A stretch of 64,000 bases of DNA from Rhodobacteraceae bacterium M385 (GTDB lineage: Bacteria; Pseudomonadota; Alphaproteobacteria; Rhodobacterales; Rhodobacteraceae), in NCBI GenBank assembly GCA_025141835.1, contig CP081102.1:3692501-3756500 (forward strand), given 5' to 3'. Below are positions 43,916 to 51,645 of the stretch, one piece after another (within the stretch, counting starts at the first letter, position 1; every line of letters starts with the position of its first letter). Under the pieces are notes generated by a model that had not been told where the DNA came from, ran no database searches, and saw only the letters and a program-made list of their open reading frames with translations. Both the position numbers and the translations under genes were made by a program.

Positions 43916-43961
43916 CAAACAAAAAGGGCCGCCCCAAGGCAGCCCTTCCCAACTTTACATC
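43916..43961 (-). terminator. rpsO terminator; right copy of the 46-bp direct repeat
   Basis: GGGCTGCC TTGG GGCGGCCC followed by TTTTTG on the minus strand, 10 bases after the rpsO stop. The same 46 bases recur at 41713-41758. Confidence 0.9.
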
Positions 43962-43971
43962 AATCCGCGGT

Positions 43972-44241
43972 TTAGCGGCGGATGCCCAAGCGCTTGATCA
44001 GGTCCTGATAGCGGGCCTCATCCTTGGCGCGTGTGTAGTCCAGAAGCTTCCGGCGCTGCGCAACCATCATCAACAAACCACGACGGGAGTGGTTGTCTTT
44101 CTTGTGGCTTTTGAAGTGCTCGGTCAGGGTCGTGATACGGCTGGTGAGGATGGCAACCTGAACTTCAGGGGAACCGGTGTCGCCTTCTTTGGTGGCGAAC
44201 TCTTTCATCAGACGTGCTTTTTCTTCAGGCGTAATCGACAT
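43972..44241 (-). CDS. rpsO: 30S ribosomal protein uS15
   Basis: 89 residues, full length. Binds the central domain of 16S rRNA. Family pattern intact: TGSPEVQVAILTSRI, LTEHFKSHKKDNHSRRGLL and DYTRAKDEARYQDLIKRLGIRR. AAGGAG precedes the ATG. It keeps the rbfA-truB-rpsO-pnp order but with a 2.7-kb insertion before and a 5.4-kb one after. Confidence 0.98.
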   Translation of the reverse strand: MSITPEEKARLMKEFATKEGDTGSPEVQVAILTSRITTLTEHFKSHKKDNHSRRGLLMMVAQRRKLLDYTRAKDEARYQDLIKRLGIRR

Positions 44242-44699
44242 CGGGGTCTCCTTTAAGGATTAAGGGTTATGGCGCAGGCCGGGATGTCGTCCAGCAAGGC
44301 CCATGGAGGGTCCGGCCGAGGCAAACCCCGGCACAGATGCGCGCAGCTACACCGAATCGCGGCCTGAGGAAACCCCTTCCTTGCACAGGGGCCTGTCGCC
44401 ATGCCTGTTGTTAACCAGTCCAACAGAATCACCGCGAATTTTCCAGAATTCTTGGGTATGAAGCAGCCGAGGCTTTAGCTTTCAGCAATGCCTTGTCCAT
44501 AGAAATGGACCGTCAGGTGATCCGACCTGCGTTTGGGGCCAGCCGAATAAGGCCACCCAGCCGCACGATCATCCAGTTTGTTGCCAGAAGGCATGGGCCC
44601 GGCCCGCCGCGTAATGTTTGCGGCCCGCCACCAACTTTCACGCCCGCAACTTCAACGCCCGCTGTCAACGCCAAGACCGGAAAGCCCGAGGGATCCACT
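44242..44699. other. Divergent intergenic region between rpsO and the RTX-repeat gene
   Basis: 458 bases holding the rpsO promoter and leader on one side and the RTX gene promoter on the other. An open frame runs from 44493 into the RTX gene, but its first 69 residues are Pro/Arg-rich and look non-coding. I see no strong hairpin with a T-run and no repeat shared with the rest of the window. Confidence 0.5.
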
Positions 44700-46298
44700 A
44701 TGATCGTCGCAGGAAGTCTACTTGCATTGCTCCTCATGGGGCTTGCCCTTGATGGGTTCGTGAACCCCGTCGAAGGAAATTCTGACGATACGTCGCCCGA
44801 TGACGGCGCCGATGCGGGCGATATGGAAACGCCTGAAACGGGCTCCGGGCTGACAGACCTGCTGGACGCCGAAGAAGAAGAGATCTCAGACGACGCCCCC
44901 GAAAGCGCCCGCGCTGAAGCGGCGGAACTTGAGGCCGCCGAAACCGCAGAGGCCGCCGCGGATTCCGACTGGACCCGGTCCGAACCTCCCGAGGAAGACA
45001 GCGCCTTCGTGGAAATCAGCGCCACCGCAGACGTCGAAGGCGAAACCGTCGCCTATGTAGAGTATTTCAGCACCGACACCGACACGTTGGTGTTGGAATT
45101 TGACGGCACCGCCGACGAAGCGCCCGCCATTGACGTCGAGCATGATACGGAAGAGGACGCCACGCTGGTTTTCGCCAATGGCCTGCCCGTCACCCTGGTT
45201 GATGGCACGACACCCCTCACAGAAGATCACGTCCGTGTTGTCATGTCCGAAGAAGGCGACACCCCAGCCACATCGCCCACGGCGACGGATGAAACGGGTG
45301 AGCGTGCGCAATCGCCAGACGTGCCACAGACCCTGCCCCTTACCGAAACACCCTCCCCTTCCGAGGGGCGTGATCCCGGCAGTGACGGCCCTTTGATCCA
45401 GGTTGAAGACCCGCTCCCCCGTGCCGATGAGCCCTCCGTCGTGGTGACAGAACCCGCCAACGAAGATCTGTTGGAAGCCAATGAGCTCGACACGATTCTG
45501 GACCAGATCACCAAGGACCTTACCGGAATTGGTGGCACCAATGAGATGCTGCAAGCCCGTGTCGATATTGATGCGGCCTTCGGCACCGGCGGCGATGATG
45601 CTTTGACCGGCACGTTCAACAGCGATGAACTCTCGGGCGGCGATGGCGCCGGGACGCTGTATGGCGATGAAGGCAACGACACGCTGTACGCCGGTGGCGG
45701 CAATGATGAGCTTTACGGCGGCTCGGGCGCGGATGACCTGCAAGGCGAAACCGGCGTTGATTTCCTGAACGGAGGAGAGGGCAATGACACCCTCGACGGC
45801 GGCAGTGACCGTGACCTTCTGTTCGGCGGCGAAGGGGATGACGTTCTGCACGGCGGTGGTGCTAACGACTTCCTGCAAGGTGGCATGGGTTACGATACCC
45901 TCAACGGCGGCTCCGGTGATGATACGCTGGACGGCACCTTTGGCGACGGCTCCAATGACCAAGACGACGCCGATGTGCTTTGGGGGGGCTCTGGCGATGA
46001 TCACATCATTTTGGGGCAAGGTGACCTTGCTGTTGGCGGCGCCGGCTCCGATACATTCACCGGCGGGTCTTACATCGAAAGCGCCGAAGTCGCGGGCCGC
46101 GTGGCAGACTTTGATCCCTCCGAGGACCGCATCGAGGTTATCTTCGATCCCTCCGTGAACCCCGATCCTACCCTGGAGGTTCAGGACTTCGCAGACGGAA
46201 GCGGCGCGAACATCATCCTGAACGGAGAAATCATCCTCTCCGTGGAGGGCGCCCAAGGGCTCGACCCCAATGCGATCGTCCTGCAATCAGTCGCTTGA
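44700..46298 (+). CDS. RTX-type calcium-binding protein with N-terminal membrane segment
   Basis: 532 residues. A hydrophobic N-terminus (about 2-21, VAGSLLALLLMGLALDGFV) is followed by a very acidic Ala/Glu/Asp-rich linker (about 22-100) and a beta-rich region. About ten glycine-rich nonapeptides of the GGxGxDxLx type (about 300-430, e.g. GGEGNDTLDGGSDRDLL) follow, then a C-terminal domain ending with FDPSEDRIEVIF and GAQGLDPNAIVLQS. Repeats fold on calcium outside the cell; export would be by a type I system, not encoded here. GAGGG lies seven bases before the ATG. Confidence 0.85.
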   Translation: MIVAGSLLALLLMGLALDGFVNPVEGNSDDTSPDDGADAGDMETPETGSGLTDLLDAEEEEISDDAPESARAEAAELEAAETAEAAADSDWTRSEPPEEDSAFVEISATADVEGETVAYVEYFSTDTDTLVLEFDGTADEAPAIDVEHDTEEDATLVFANGLPVTLVDGTTPLTEDHVRVVMSEEGDTPATSPTATDETGERAQSPDVPQTLPLTETPSPSEGRDPGSDGPLIQVEDPLPRADEPSVVVTEPANEDLLEANELDTILDQITKDLTGIGGTNEMLQARVDIDAAFGTGGDDALTGTFNSDELSGGDGAGTLYGDEGNDTLYAGGGNDELYGGSGADDLQGETGVDFLNGGEGNDTLDGGSDRDLLFGGEGDDVLHGGGANDFLQGGMGYDTLNGGSGDDTLDGTFGDGSNDQDDADVLWGGSGDDHIILGQGDLAVGGAGSDTFTGGSYIESAEVAGRVADFDPSEDRIEVIFDPSVNPDPTLEVQDFADGSGANIILNGEIILSVEGAQGLDPNAIVLQSVA

Positions 46299-46330
46299 CA
46301 CGTCGGGGTATCCGCCCCCTTCGGGGCCGC

Positions 46331-46843
46331 TCAGGCCTCCCAAACCTGCGGCTGCACCTTGTAGCCAATGTAAAGCGGATGCTTCGGGTGCCCTGCTTTC
46401 GACAAACCCAAATGCAACAACTCCCGCCCCGTCCCCTTTAACAACGCCGCCACTTCCGGCCCGCGCCCCAAGTGCTCTCCATGGGTGCCCCAAGCGCAAA
46501 TCACCCGATCGGCCCAATCCAACCCCTGCAACAGCGCGGCATCGTTTTCAGGCCCCACTGGGTCTTCCGCCCGGCGCATGTCCCTCGGGTCCGTGGCACG
46601 ATAGGCAAAGATATTCAAAACCCGAAACGCCCCGTATCCAAGCGCCCGTGACCGTCTCTCGCAGCGCTCCACCGTGGGATCATTCTGCACCTCGGTCGCG
46701 GTCGATGGGTTCAACATGATGAACAACCCCCTCTCCCCGGCCTCATCCCACACGCGGGTCAAGGAATAGCGATAGGCCTCACAATCGGAATACACCGCGA
46801 CCGAGGCCGCATCCCCCTTCAAATGCTGCCGCTCGATCATCAT
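46331..46843 (-). CDS. DUF1643 domain protein
   Basis: 170 residues, cytoplasmic, function unknown. Family hallmark GLFIMLNPSTATEVQNDPTVERC, then RVLNIFAYRATDPRDM, VICAWGTHG and the C-terminal GLSKAGHPKHPLYI. A 30-base repeat begins at the base next to its start codon; read on this strand it supplies AAAAGGTGAA as ribosome site. Confidence 0.88.
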   Translation of the reverse strand: MMIERQHLKGDAASVAVYSDCEAYRYSLTRVWDEAGERGLFIMLNPSTATEVQNDPTVERCERRSRALGYGAFRVLNIFAYRATDPRDMRRAEDPVGPENDAALLQGLDWADRVICAWGTHGEHLGRGPEVAALLKGTGRELLHLGLSKAGHPKHPLYIGYKVQPQVWEA

Positions 46844-46873
46844 TTCACCTTTTCAAAAATATCGAATCCCACC
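46844..46873 (+). repeat. 30-bp intergenic repeat, copy 1
   Basis: Matches the complement of 63063-63092 at 28 of 30 positions (core AAATATCGAATCCCACC). It abuts the start codon of the DUF1643 gene, lying upstream of it in antisense orientation. Confidence 0.8.
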
Positions 46874-46907
46874 CTATCCACGCAATTCACCCTCTCAATT
46901 GAAACGC

Positions 46908-46956
46908 CGGGCAGGGCGGCGGCGGGGTGGGTGGGTGGGCGCTGCCGCCCTGCCCG
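46908..46956. other. 13-bp perfect stem downstream of truB
   Basis: CGGGCAGGGCGGC (46908-46920) is complementary to 46944-46956 around a G-rich loop of 23 bases (three GGGT-like units). It starts eight bases past the truB stop on the leftward strand. No T-run, so terminator function is uncertain. Confidence 0.6.
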
Positions 46957-46964
46957 ACCCAAGC

Positions 46965-47870
46965 TCACAAATTGAACACGCGTTCAGGATGTAACTCGCC
47001 CGCGCGGTAGCGGCCCACGGCGACGGGCACGCCGTTCAACGTTGCCCAAGCCAAGTCGCCATATTCCACATTTCCCGGCAACACGCCGCCGGGGTTGCCA
47101 TTGCGCAACCTCGCAGCACCCGCCTCGGTCGCTCGCAGCTCGGGCAAAGCGTGCAGCGCCATGCCCACGGGGTGCAACAACGCGTCGATCTCTTCGGACC
47201 GGGCCAATGCCTCGACCCGGTCAAGGCCCACGGCGTCCTCTATGTCGAACGGCCCGACCCATGTGCGCCGCAACCACAAGACATGGCCCAAACACCCCAA
47301 GGCCTGCCCCAAATCCCGTGCGATAGACCGTACATAACCGCCCGATCCGCAAACGAACTCCAGATCCACATGGTCGGCATCGGGGCGCCCGATCACCTTC
47401 AGGCTTTCCACATACAAATCGCGGGCCGCCAGTTCCATCTCGCCCCCGCCGCGCGCAATGTCATAGGCGCGTTCCCCGTCTACCTTCACGGCTGAGAACT
47501 GCGGCGGGACCTGTTGGATATCGCCCACAAAGGCAGGCAGCGCCGCCGTGATCTCGGCATCACTGGGCCGCGCGTCAGAGGTTTCAATCACCTCCCCCTC
47601 GGCGTCATCGGTCTTTGTGGAAACACCCAGACGGACCCGGAATTCATAGGCTTTCAGATCATCGCCCATATAGGCAATGGTCTTGGTCGCCTCGCCCAAT
47701 GCCACCGGCAACATGCCTGTCGCGTCAGGGTCCAAGGTGCCCGCGTGACCCGCCTTCTTGGCGTCGAAGCACCAGCGCACCTTATTGACCACAGCGGTCG
47801 AGGTCAGCCCCGCAGGCTTGTCCACCAGCACCCAACCCGAGATATCGCGGCCTTTTTTCCTACGTGCCAT
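46965..47870 (-). CDS. truB: tRNA pseudouridine-55 synthase TruB
   Basis: 301 residues. Makes pseudouridine 55 in the T-loop of tRNAs. Catalytic Asp47 in AGHAGTLDPDATG. Other blocks: WVLVDKPAGLTST, QVPPQFSAVKVDGERAYD, VCGSGGYVRSIARDLGQ. The weak ribosome site (GGTTAC) suggests modest translation or a different local context. Part of the rbfA-truB-rpsO-pnp series. Confidence 0.97.
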   Translation of the reverse strand: MARRKKGRDISGWVLVDKPAGLTSTAVVNKVRWCFDAKKAGHAGTLDPDATGMLPVALGEATKTIAYMGDDLKAYEFRVRLGVSTKTDDAEGEVIETSDARPSDAEITAALPAFVGDIQQVPPQFSAVKVDGERAYDIARGGGEMELAARDLYVESLKVIGRPDADHVDLEFVCGSGGYVRSIARDLGQALGCLGHVLWLRRTWVGPFDIEDAVGLDRVEALARSEEIDALLHPVGMALHALPELRATEAGAARLRNGNPGGVLPGNVEYGDLAWATLNGVPVAVGRYRAGELHPERVFNL

Positions 47871-47903
47871 CTAAGTAACCCCGTCTAAAATCAGGATGGC
47901 GGG

Positions 47904-48659
47904 CTACCCGTCGCCTTGGCCAGCGTCAACCGTTCCGTCGACAACAACACCCAGGATCGGCCCCACGGGAAACCCGAGGTCCGAGCGCCCAATTTCGGGC
48001 GCATAAAGGCGCGAGACACGGCCATCGAAATAAAGCGCGTTAGGCGTCTCCAGATAATCCCGGAAGAACCGCGCGAAATGATGGAAGTTTACGGCTTGGT
48101 CCGAGATTACCATCCACATCCGGTCGCCTTCCGCATTCACGCCAACGCCGTTGCGGATGTTGTAGCTGTCGCTATCTTCCAGAAATCGCGGATGCAATTC
48201 CCCATCAATGACCAGCATCGGTCCCGACTGCGTCGCGTGGCGGCATGGTTGCGGGCTCTCGGCAAAGGCGCGGCTTTCAACCACCGTCGCTTGGCCTTCC
48301 TCCAGGCAAAGCACGCCGTTAGGCAGAAGGCCAAAGTTACCCGGCCCATCCGAGGTGATGATCCGCATCTCCTCTTCCCCGTTTTCGACGTAGAGCCCGA
48401 CGGGGGACCGATCTTCATGGAACATGCCCGCATTCATGGCCACATCCAGCCGCGCCCCTTCCGGCAGAAGGCTTTCCACGCGGCCAAAGGTGCCAAGCAC
48501 CTCGCCGGCTTCATCGCGCAAGAACAGGCGCACGTCTGCACCGGTCATCTCGACCTCGCAGGCGGTGAATTCTGCATCGTCAAAAAGCACCGTTTCACAT
48601 TGAGCGGCGCTGATCGTGGGGGCAAAAAGGAAGGTCGCCAACAAAAGGGTGCGGATCAT
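47904..48659 (-). CDS. Secreted phosphodiester glycosidase-like (NAGPA/DUF2233) protein
   Basis: 251 residues. Signal peptide about 1-19 (ending ISAAQ). Domain landmarks: VAMNAGMFHEDRSPVGLYVE, GNFGLLPNGVLC, SGPMLVIDGELHP, IRNGVGVN and ALYFDGRVSRLYAP. The family includes the enzyme that uncovers mannose-6-phosphate in animals and bacterial homologues that cleave sugar phosphodiesters; here the substrate is unknown. It starts inside the rbfA stop (four-base overlap), an unusual partner for a ribosome factor. Confidence 0.88.
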   Translation of the reverse strand: MIRTLLLATFLFAPTISAAQCETVLFDDAEFTACEVEMTGADVRLFLRDEAGEVLGTFGRVESLLPEGARLDVAMNAGMFHEDRSPVGLYVENGEEEMRIITSDGPGNFGLLPNGVLCLEEGQATVVESRAFAESPQPCRHATQSGPMLVIDGELHPRFLEDSDSYNIRNGVGVNAEGDRMWMVISDQAVNFHHFARFFRDYLETPNALYFDGRVSRLYAPEIGRSDLGFPVGPILGVVVDGTVDAGQGDG

Positions 48660-49084
48660 GCGTCCCCCTCTTCGTCATCCTCATCCCGCACCAATTCGAC
48701 ATCGCGGCGCACTTCGGCACGCGACAGCATTTCGCGGGTCGCGTCCATCTGGTCGAAGGTCTGATCGATCACAAAGCGCAGGTCCGGCAGATACTTCAGC
48801 TTCAGGTCTTTCCCCAGCAGCCGCCGCAACTCACCCTTGTTGCGCTTCAATGCCTCGATCGCCTCGTCCTTGCCCGATCCGCCCAAAGGCATCACGTAGA
48901 CCGTGGCGATCTTCAGATCGGATGAGGTCCGCACCTCTCCCACGGTGATCGACATCGCGTTCAGGACCGGGTCATGCACCTCGGCCCGCGCCAGCACAGT
49001 GGACAATGTGCGGCGGATCAATTCACCGACCCGAAGCTGTCGTTGCGACTTGCTTGGGCCGTTCTGGTTCTTACTACGTGCCAT
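48656..49084 (-). CDS. rbfA: 30S ribosome-binding factor RbfA
   Basis: 142 residues. Assembly factor that binds 16S rRNA helix 1 during late 30S maturation. KH-like fold: QLRVGELIRRTLSTVLARAEVHDP, VGEVRTSSDLKIATVYV, LKYLPDLRFVIDQTFDQM. The acidic tail (RDEDDEEGDA) is typical. The ATG at 49084 has GGGGA eight bases upstream; the longer frame is unsupported. Divergent from dapB (114 bases). Confidence 0.97.
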   Translation of the reverse strand: MARSKNQNGPSKSQRQLRVGELIRRTLSTVLARAEVHDPVLNAMSITVGEVRTSSDLKIATVYVMPLGGSGKDEAIEALKRNKGELRRLLGKDLKLKYLPDLRFVIDQTFDQMDATREMLSRAEVRRDVELVRDEDDEEGDA

Positions 49085-49198
49085 GGCTCGAATTCCCCTT
49101 GCCCCAGAGGTAGGCCATGAACGCGTCTCCCGCAAGCTGGCGCTTCCTTGTTCGGCAAGGTTCCGTTACGACCGAGCCGGAACCGGATGGAGGCGAGA

Positions 49199-50020
49199 AT
49201 GGCCAATTCAGAATCTAGCGTAGGCATCGCCGTGATGGGCGCGTCGGGCCGCATGGGGCGGATGTTGATTGAAACGATCACCGCATCAGACCGCGCCCAT
49301 TTGGCCGCCGTGACGGAACGGCCCGGCCACGATTGGGTTGGCGCGGACCTAGGAGAGGCCTTGGGCGGGGCGGCCAATGGCGTGCCGGTGGTTGATGATC
49401 CCCTAGAGGCCATTGTGAAAGCCCAAGCGGTGATTGATTTCACCTCGCCCGAGGCAACCGTCGCCCATGCGAAGCTGACCGCTCAGGCCCGGGCCGTGCA
49501 CGTAATTGGTACAACGGGCATGTCCGAGGCGGATATCGAGGCGCTGGACACCTGCGCCCATCACGCCTGCATCGTGCGGGCGGGCAACATGAGCCTTGGG
49601 GTGAACCTGCTGGTGCGCCTGACGCAACAGGTCGCCGCCGCCTTGGACGAGGATTTCGACATCGAAGTGGTCGAGGCACACCACCGCCACAAGGTTGATG
49701 CCCCATCGGGCACCGCGCTTATGCTTGGCGAAGCCGCCGCCGCAGGACGCGGCGTTGCTTTGGGCGATGTGAAAGACAGCGGGCGGGACGGGATCACTGG
49801 CGCACGTAATAGGGGCGACATCGGCTTTTCCGCGATTCGCGGGGGCGATGTTGTGGGCGAGCATGACGTGATCTTTGCCGCCGATGGAGAACGGATCGTC
49901 CTGCGCCACCTTGCCACCGACCGCGCGATTTTCTCTCGTGGGGCGCTGAAGGCCGCGCTTTGGGGGCAAGGACGCGCGCCGGGGCACTATTCGATGATGT
50001 CGGTGCTGGGACTGGCCTGA
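49199..50020 (+). CDS. dapB: 4-hydroxy-tetrahydrodipicolinate reductase
   Basis: 273 residues. Second committed step of lysine/diaminopimelate synthesis, using NAD(P)H. Rossmann start GIAVMGASGRMGRM, the catalytic EAHHRHKVDAPSGTA, and IGFSAIRGGDVVGEHDVIFA. ATG at 49199 follows GGAGG by five bases. Followed by three tandem palindromes before the convergent SDHAF4 gene. Confidence 0.98.
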   Translation: MANSESSVGIAVMGASGRMGRMLIETITASDRAHLAAVTERPGHDWVGADLGEALGGAANGVPVVDDPLEAIVKAQAVIDFTSPEATVAHAKLTAQARAVHVIGTTGMSEADIEALDTCAHHACIVRAGNMSLGVNLLVRLTQQVAAALDEDFDIEVVEAHHRHKVDAPSGTALMLGEAAAAGRGVALGDVKDSGRDGITGARNRGDIGFSAIRGGDVVGEHDVIFAADGERIVLRHLATDRAIFSRGALKAALWGQGRAPGHYSMMSVLGLA

Positions 50021-50045
50021 GGTCACGCGCTGCCGGGGCGGGGTA

Positions 50046-50111
50046 GAAAACTCTTGCAAGAGTTTTCCCCACTCCCTTGCAAGGGAGTGTTCAGATCCTT
50101 GCAAGGATCTG
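50046..50111. repeat. Three tandem CTTGCAAG-centred perfect palindromes (cluster A)
   Basis: Perfect palindromes at 50046-50067 (22 bp), 50070-50089 (20 bp) and 50092-50111 (20 bp), two bases apart, with centres 22-23 bases from one another. All share CTTGCAAG, but the arms differ (GAAAACT, CACTCC, CAGATC). They fill the gap between convergent dapB and the SDHAF4 gene. Confidence 0.9.
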
Positions 50112-50125
50112 GTCCGACGGCGCGG

Positions 50126-50299
50126 TTAGAAATCGACGGCGATGCCTTTGCGCTCCCAGTCGCCGTAGCGCACGGGCTCCGGCCCGTCGCGGCCGCCAAG
50201 CTCTGTCGGCAGTGTCGCCTCTTTCGTCTTCGCGCGGCGCTCTTCCGCCTCGGCAAGGGCACGGGTGGCTTCTGGGGTCAGGTCCTTGGGATCGCTCAT
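50126..50299 (-). CDS. DUF1674 / succinate dehydrogenase assembly factor 4-like protein
   Basis: 57 residues. The C-terminal block ELGGRDGPEPVRYGDWERKG IAVDF is the hallmark of the SDHAF4/DUF1674 family, which in eukaryotes protects flavinated SdhA before complex II assembly. N-terminal half is Ala/Glu-rich helix. The ATG at 50299 with AGG nearby gives MSDPKDLTP. No sdh genes in the window. Confidence 0.85.
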   Translation of the reverse strand: MSDPKDLTPEATRALAEAEERRAKTKEATLPTELGGRDGPEPVRYGDWERKGIAVDF

Positions 50300-50373
50300 G
50301 GCGGGGCCTCTGGCTTGTGTGTCATTGCCACCTGATATACGCGGCAAAGCTCTCGGAACAAGGAACTCCGCCC

Positions 50374-51606
50374 ATGAAAGCGCGTCCCGCTGCCCTAATC
50401 CTGCTTAACGCCGTCCTGAGAGATCGTCAGATCCTGGGTCAGGTCGAGGTGCCGGCCGAAGGGGCCGAGGCCGCCCGAGCGAGCCGTTTGGCCCTGGCCG
50501 TATTGCGCAATCTGGGCGCGGTGGATGCCTTGTTGAAGCCCTACACCCAACGCAAACCCCAGATCGGGGTGCATAACATCCTGCGGCTCGGCGCGGTGGA
50601 GTTGTTGGTGAACGGCGAAGACGCCCACGGCGTCGTGAGTGATTTGGTCGGCATCTCCAAGACCCAGCCCCATACCCGCAAGGCGCAGGGCATGGTGAAC
50701 GCGATCCTGCGCAAGGTTGCTACGGAAGGGCCCGAAGCATGGGCCAAGACCCAACCGCAGCGCTTGCCGCCCTGGCTCGACAAAGCACTGCGTAAGCGGA
50801 TCGGGGCCGAGGGGATCAAGGCGATCGAGGCCGCGCAAGCGAAGATGCCGCCGATTGATCTGACCCCGCGCGACGCCGATTTCACACTGGAAGGGGCGGA
50901 CGTTCTGCCGACCGGCTCCTTACGGCTGCACAACCATCCGCAGGTCAGCGCCTTGCCCGGCTATGCCGAGGGCAAGTTCTGGGTTCAAGATGCAGCCGCC
51001 GCCGTTCCGGTGAAGCTACTAGGCGACGTGAAGGGCAAGAAAGTGCTCGACATCTGCGCCGCGCCCGGTGGCAAGACCATGCAGCTGGCCGCCGCCGGGG
51101 CCGATGTCACCGCGCTCGACATTTCCGGCCCGCGTATGAAGCGGGTGGCCGAAAACCTCGCCCGGACGCAGCTTTCCGCGACCCTCGAGACAGGGGATGC
51201 CTTCCAGCATCAAGGCACCTACGACGCCATCCTTCTGGATGCGCCTTGTTCTGCCACTGGCACGATTCGCCGCCATCCCGATTTGCCCTTCGTTAAATCC
51301 GGCGATGAGATTGAGCCGTTGACCAAGCTGCAAATGCAGATGATCGACCATGCCCTGATCCTGCTCAAACCCGGCGGCACGCTGGTCTATTGCACCTGCT
51401 CGTTGCTGCCCGTCGAGGGCGAGTTCCAGATCAAGGCCGCCCTTAAACGGCACGAAGGCCTCTCGATCATCCCAACCGATCCCACCGCCATCGGTGGCGA
51501 TGCGGCATGGGCCAGCGACGAAGGGGGCCTGCGCCTCTGGCCGTCCTATTGGGCGGATAAAGGCGGGATGGACGGCTTCTATATGGCCGCACTGCGCCTG
51601 TCGTGA
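50374..51606 (+). CDS. rsmB: 16S rRNA (cytosine-5) methyltransferase, RsmB/NOP family
   Basis: 410 residues. N-terminal NusB-like RNA-binding domain (about 1-130, ending VSDLVGISKTQPHTRKAQGM) and SAM-dependent methyltransferase domain: VLDICAAPGGKTMQLAA, DAPCSATGTIRRHPD with one catalytic Cys and VYCTCSLLPVEGE with the other. ATG at 50374 chosen; AGGA is ten bases upstream. The order rsmB - heparinase-like - purH recurs in relatives. Confidence 0.95.
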   Translation: MKARPAALILLNAVLRDRQILGQVEVPAEGAEAARASRLALAVLRNLGAVDALLKPYTQRKPQIGVHNILRLGAVELLVNGEDAHGVVSDLVGISKTQPHTRKAQGMVNAILRKVATEGPEAWAKTQPQRLPPWLDKALRKRIGAEGIKAIEAAQAKMPPIDLTPRDADFTLEGADVLPTGSLRLHNHPQVSALPGYAEGKFWVQDAAAAVPVKLLGDVKGKKVLDICAAPGGKTMQLAAAGADVTALDISGPRMKRVAENLARTQLSATLETGDAFQHQGTYDAILLDAPCSATGTIRRHPDLPFVKSGDEIEPLTKLQMQMIDHALILLKPGGTLVYCTCSLLPVEGEFQIKAALKRHEGLSIIPTDPTAIGGDAAWASDEGGLRLWPSYWADKGGMDGFYMAALRLS

Positions 51607-51645
51607 TATTGCCCCGCTGACCCCGCAAACAGGCAGCCAAACCCT

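Noticed and set aside
44493..44699. 69-residue N-terminal extension of the RTX protein
   Set aside because: Pro/Arg-rich and without a ribosome site; the ATG at 44700 has a good GAGGG and starts a hydrophobic segment.
46920..46943. G-quadruplex in the loop downstream of truB
   Set aside because: The GGGT runs are suggestive but only about three G-runs of three lie in the loop; not enough to claim.
50046..50111. CRISPR-like array
   Set aside because: The three units are adjacent palindromes with differing arms and no spacers.
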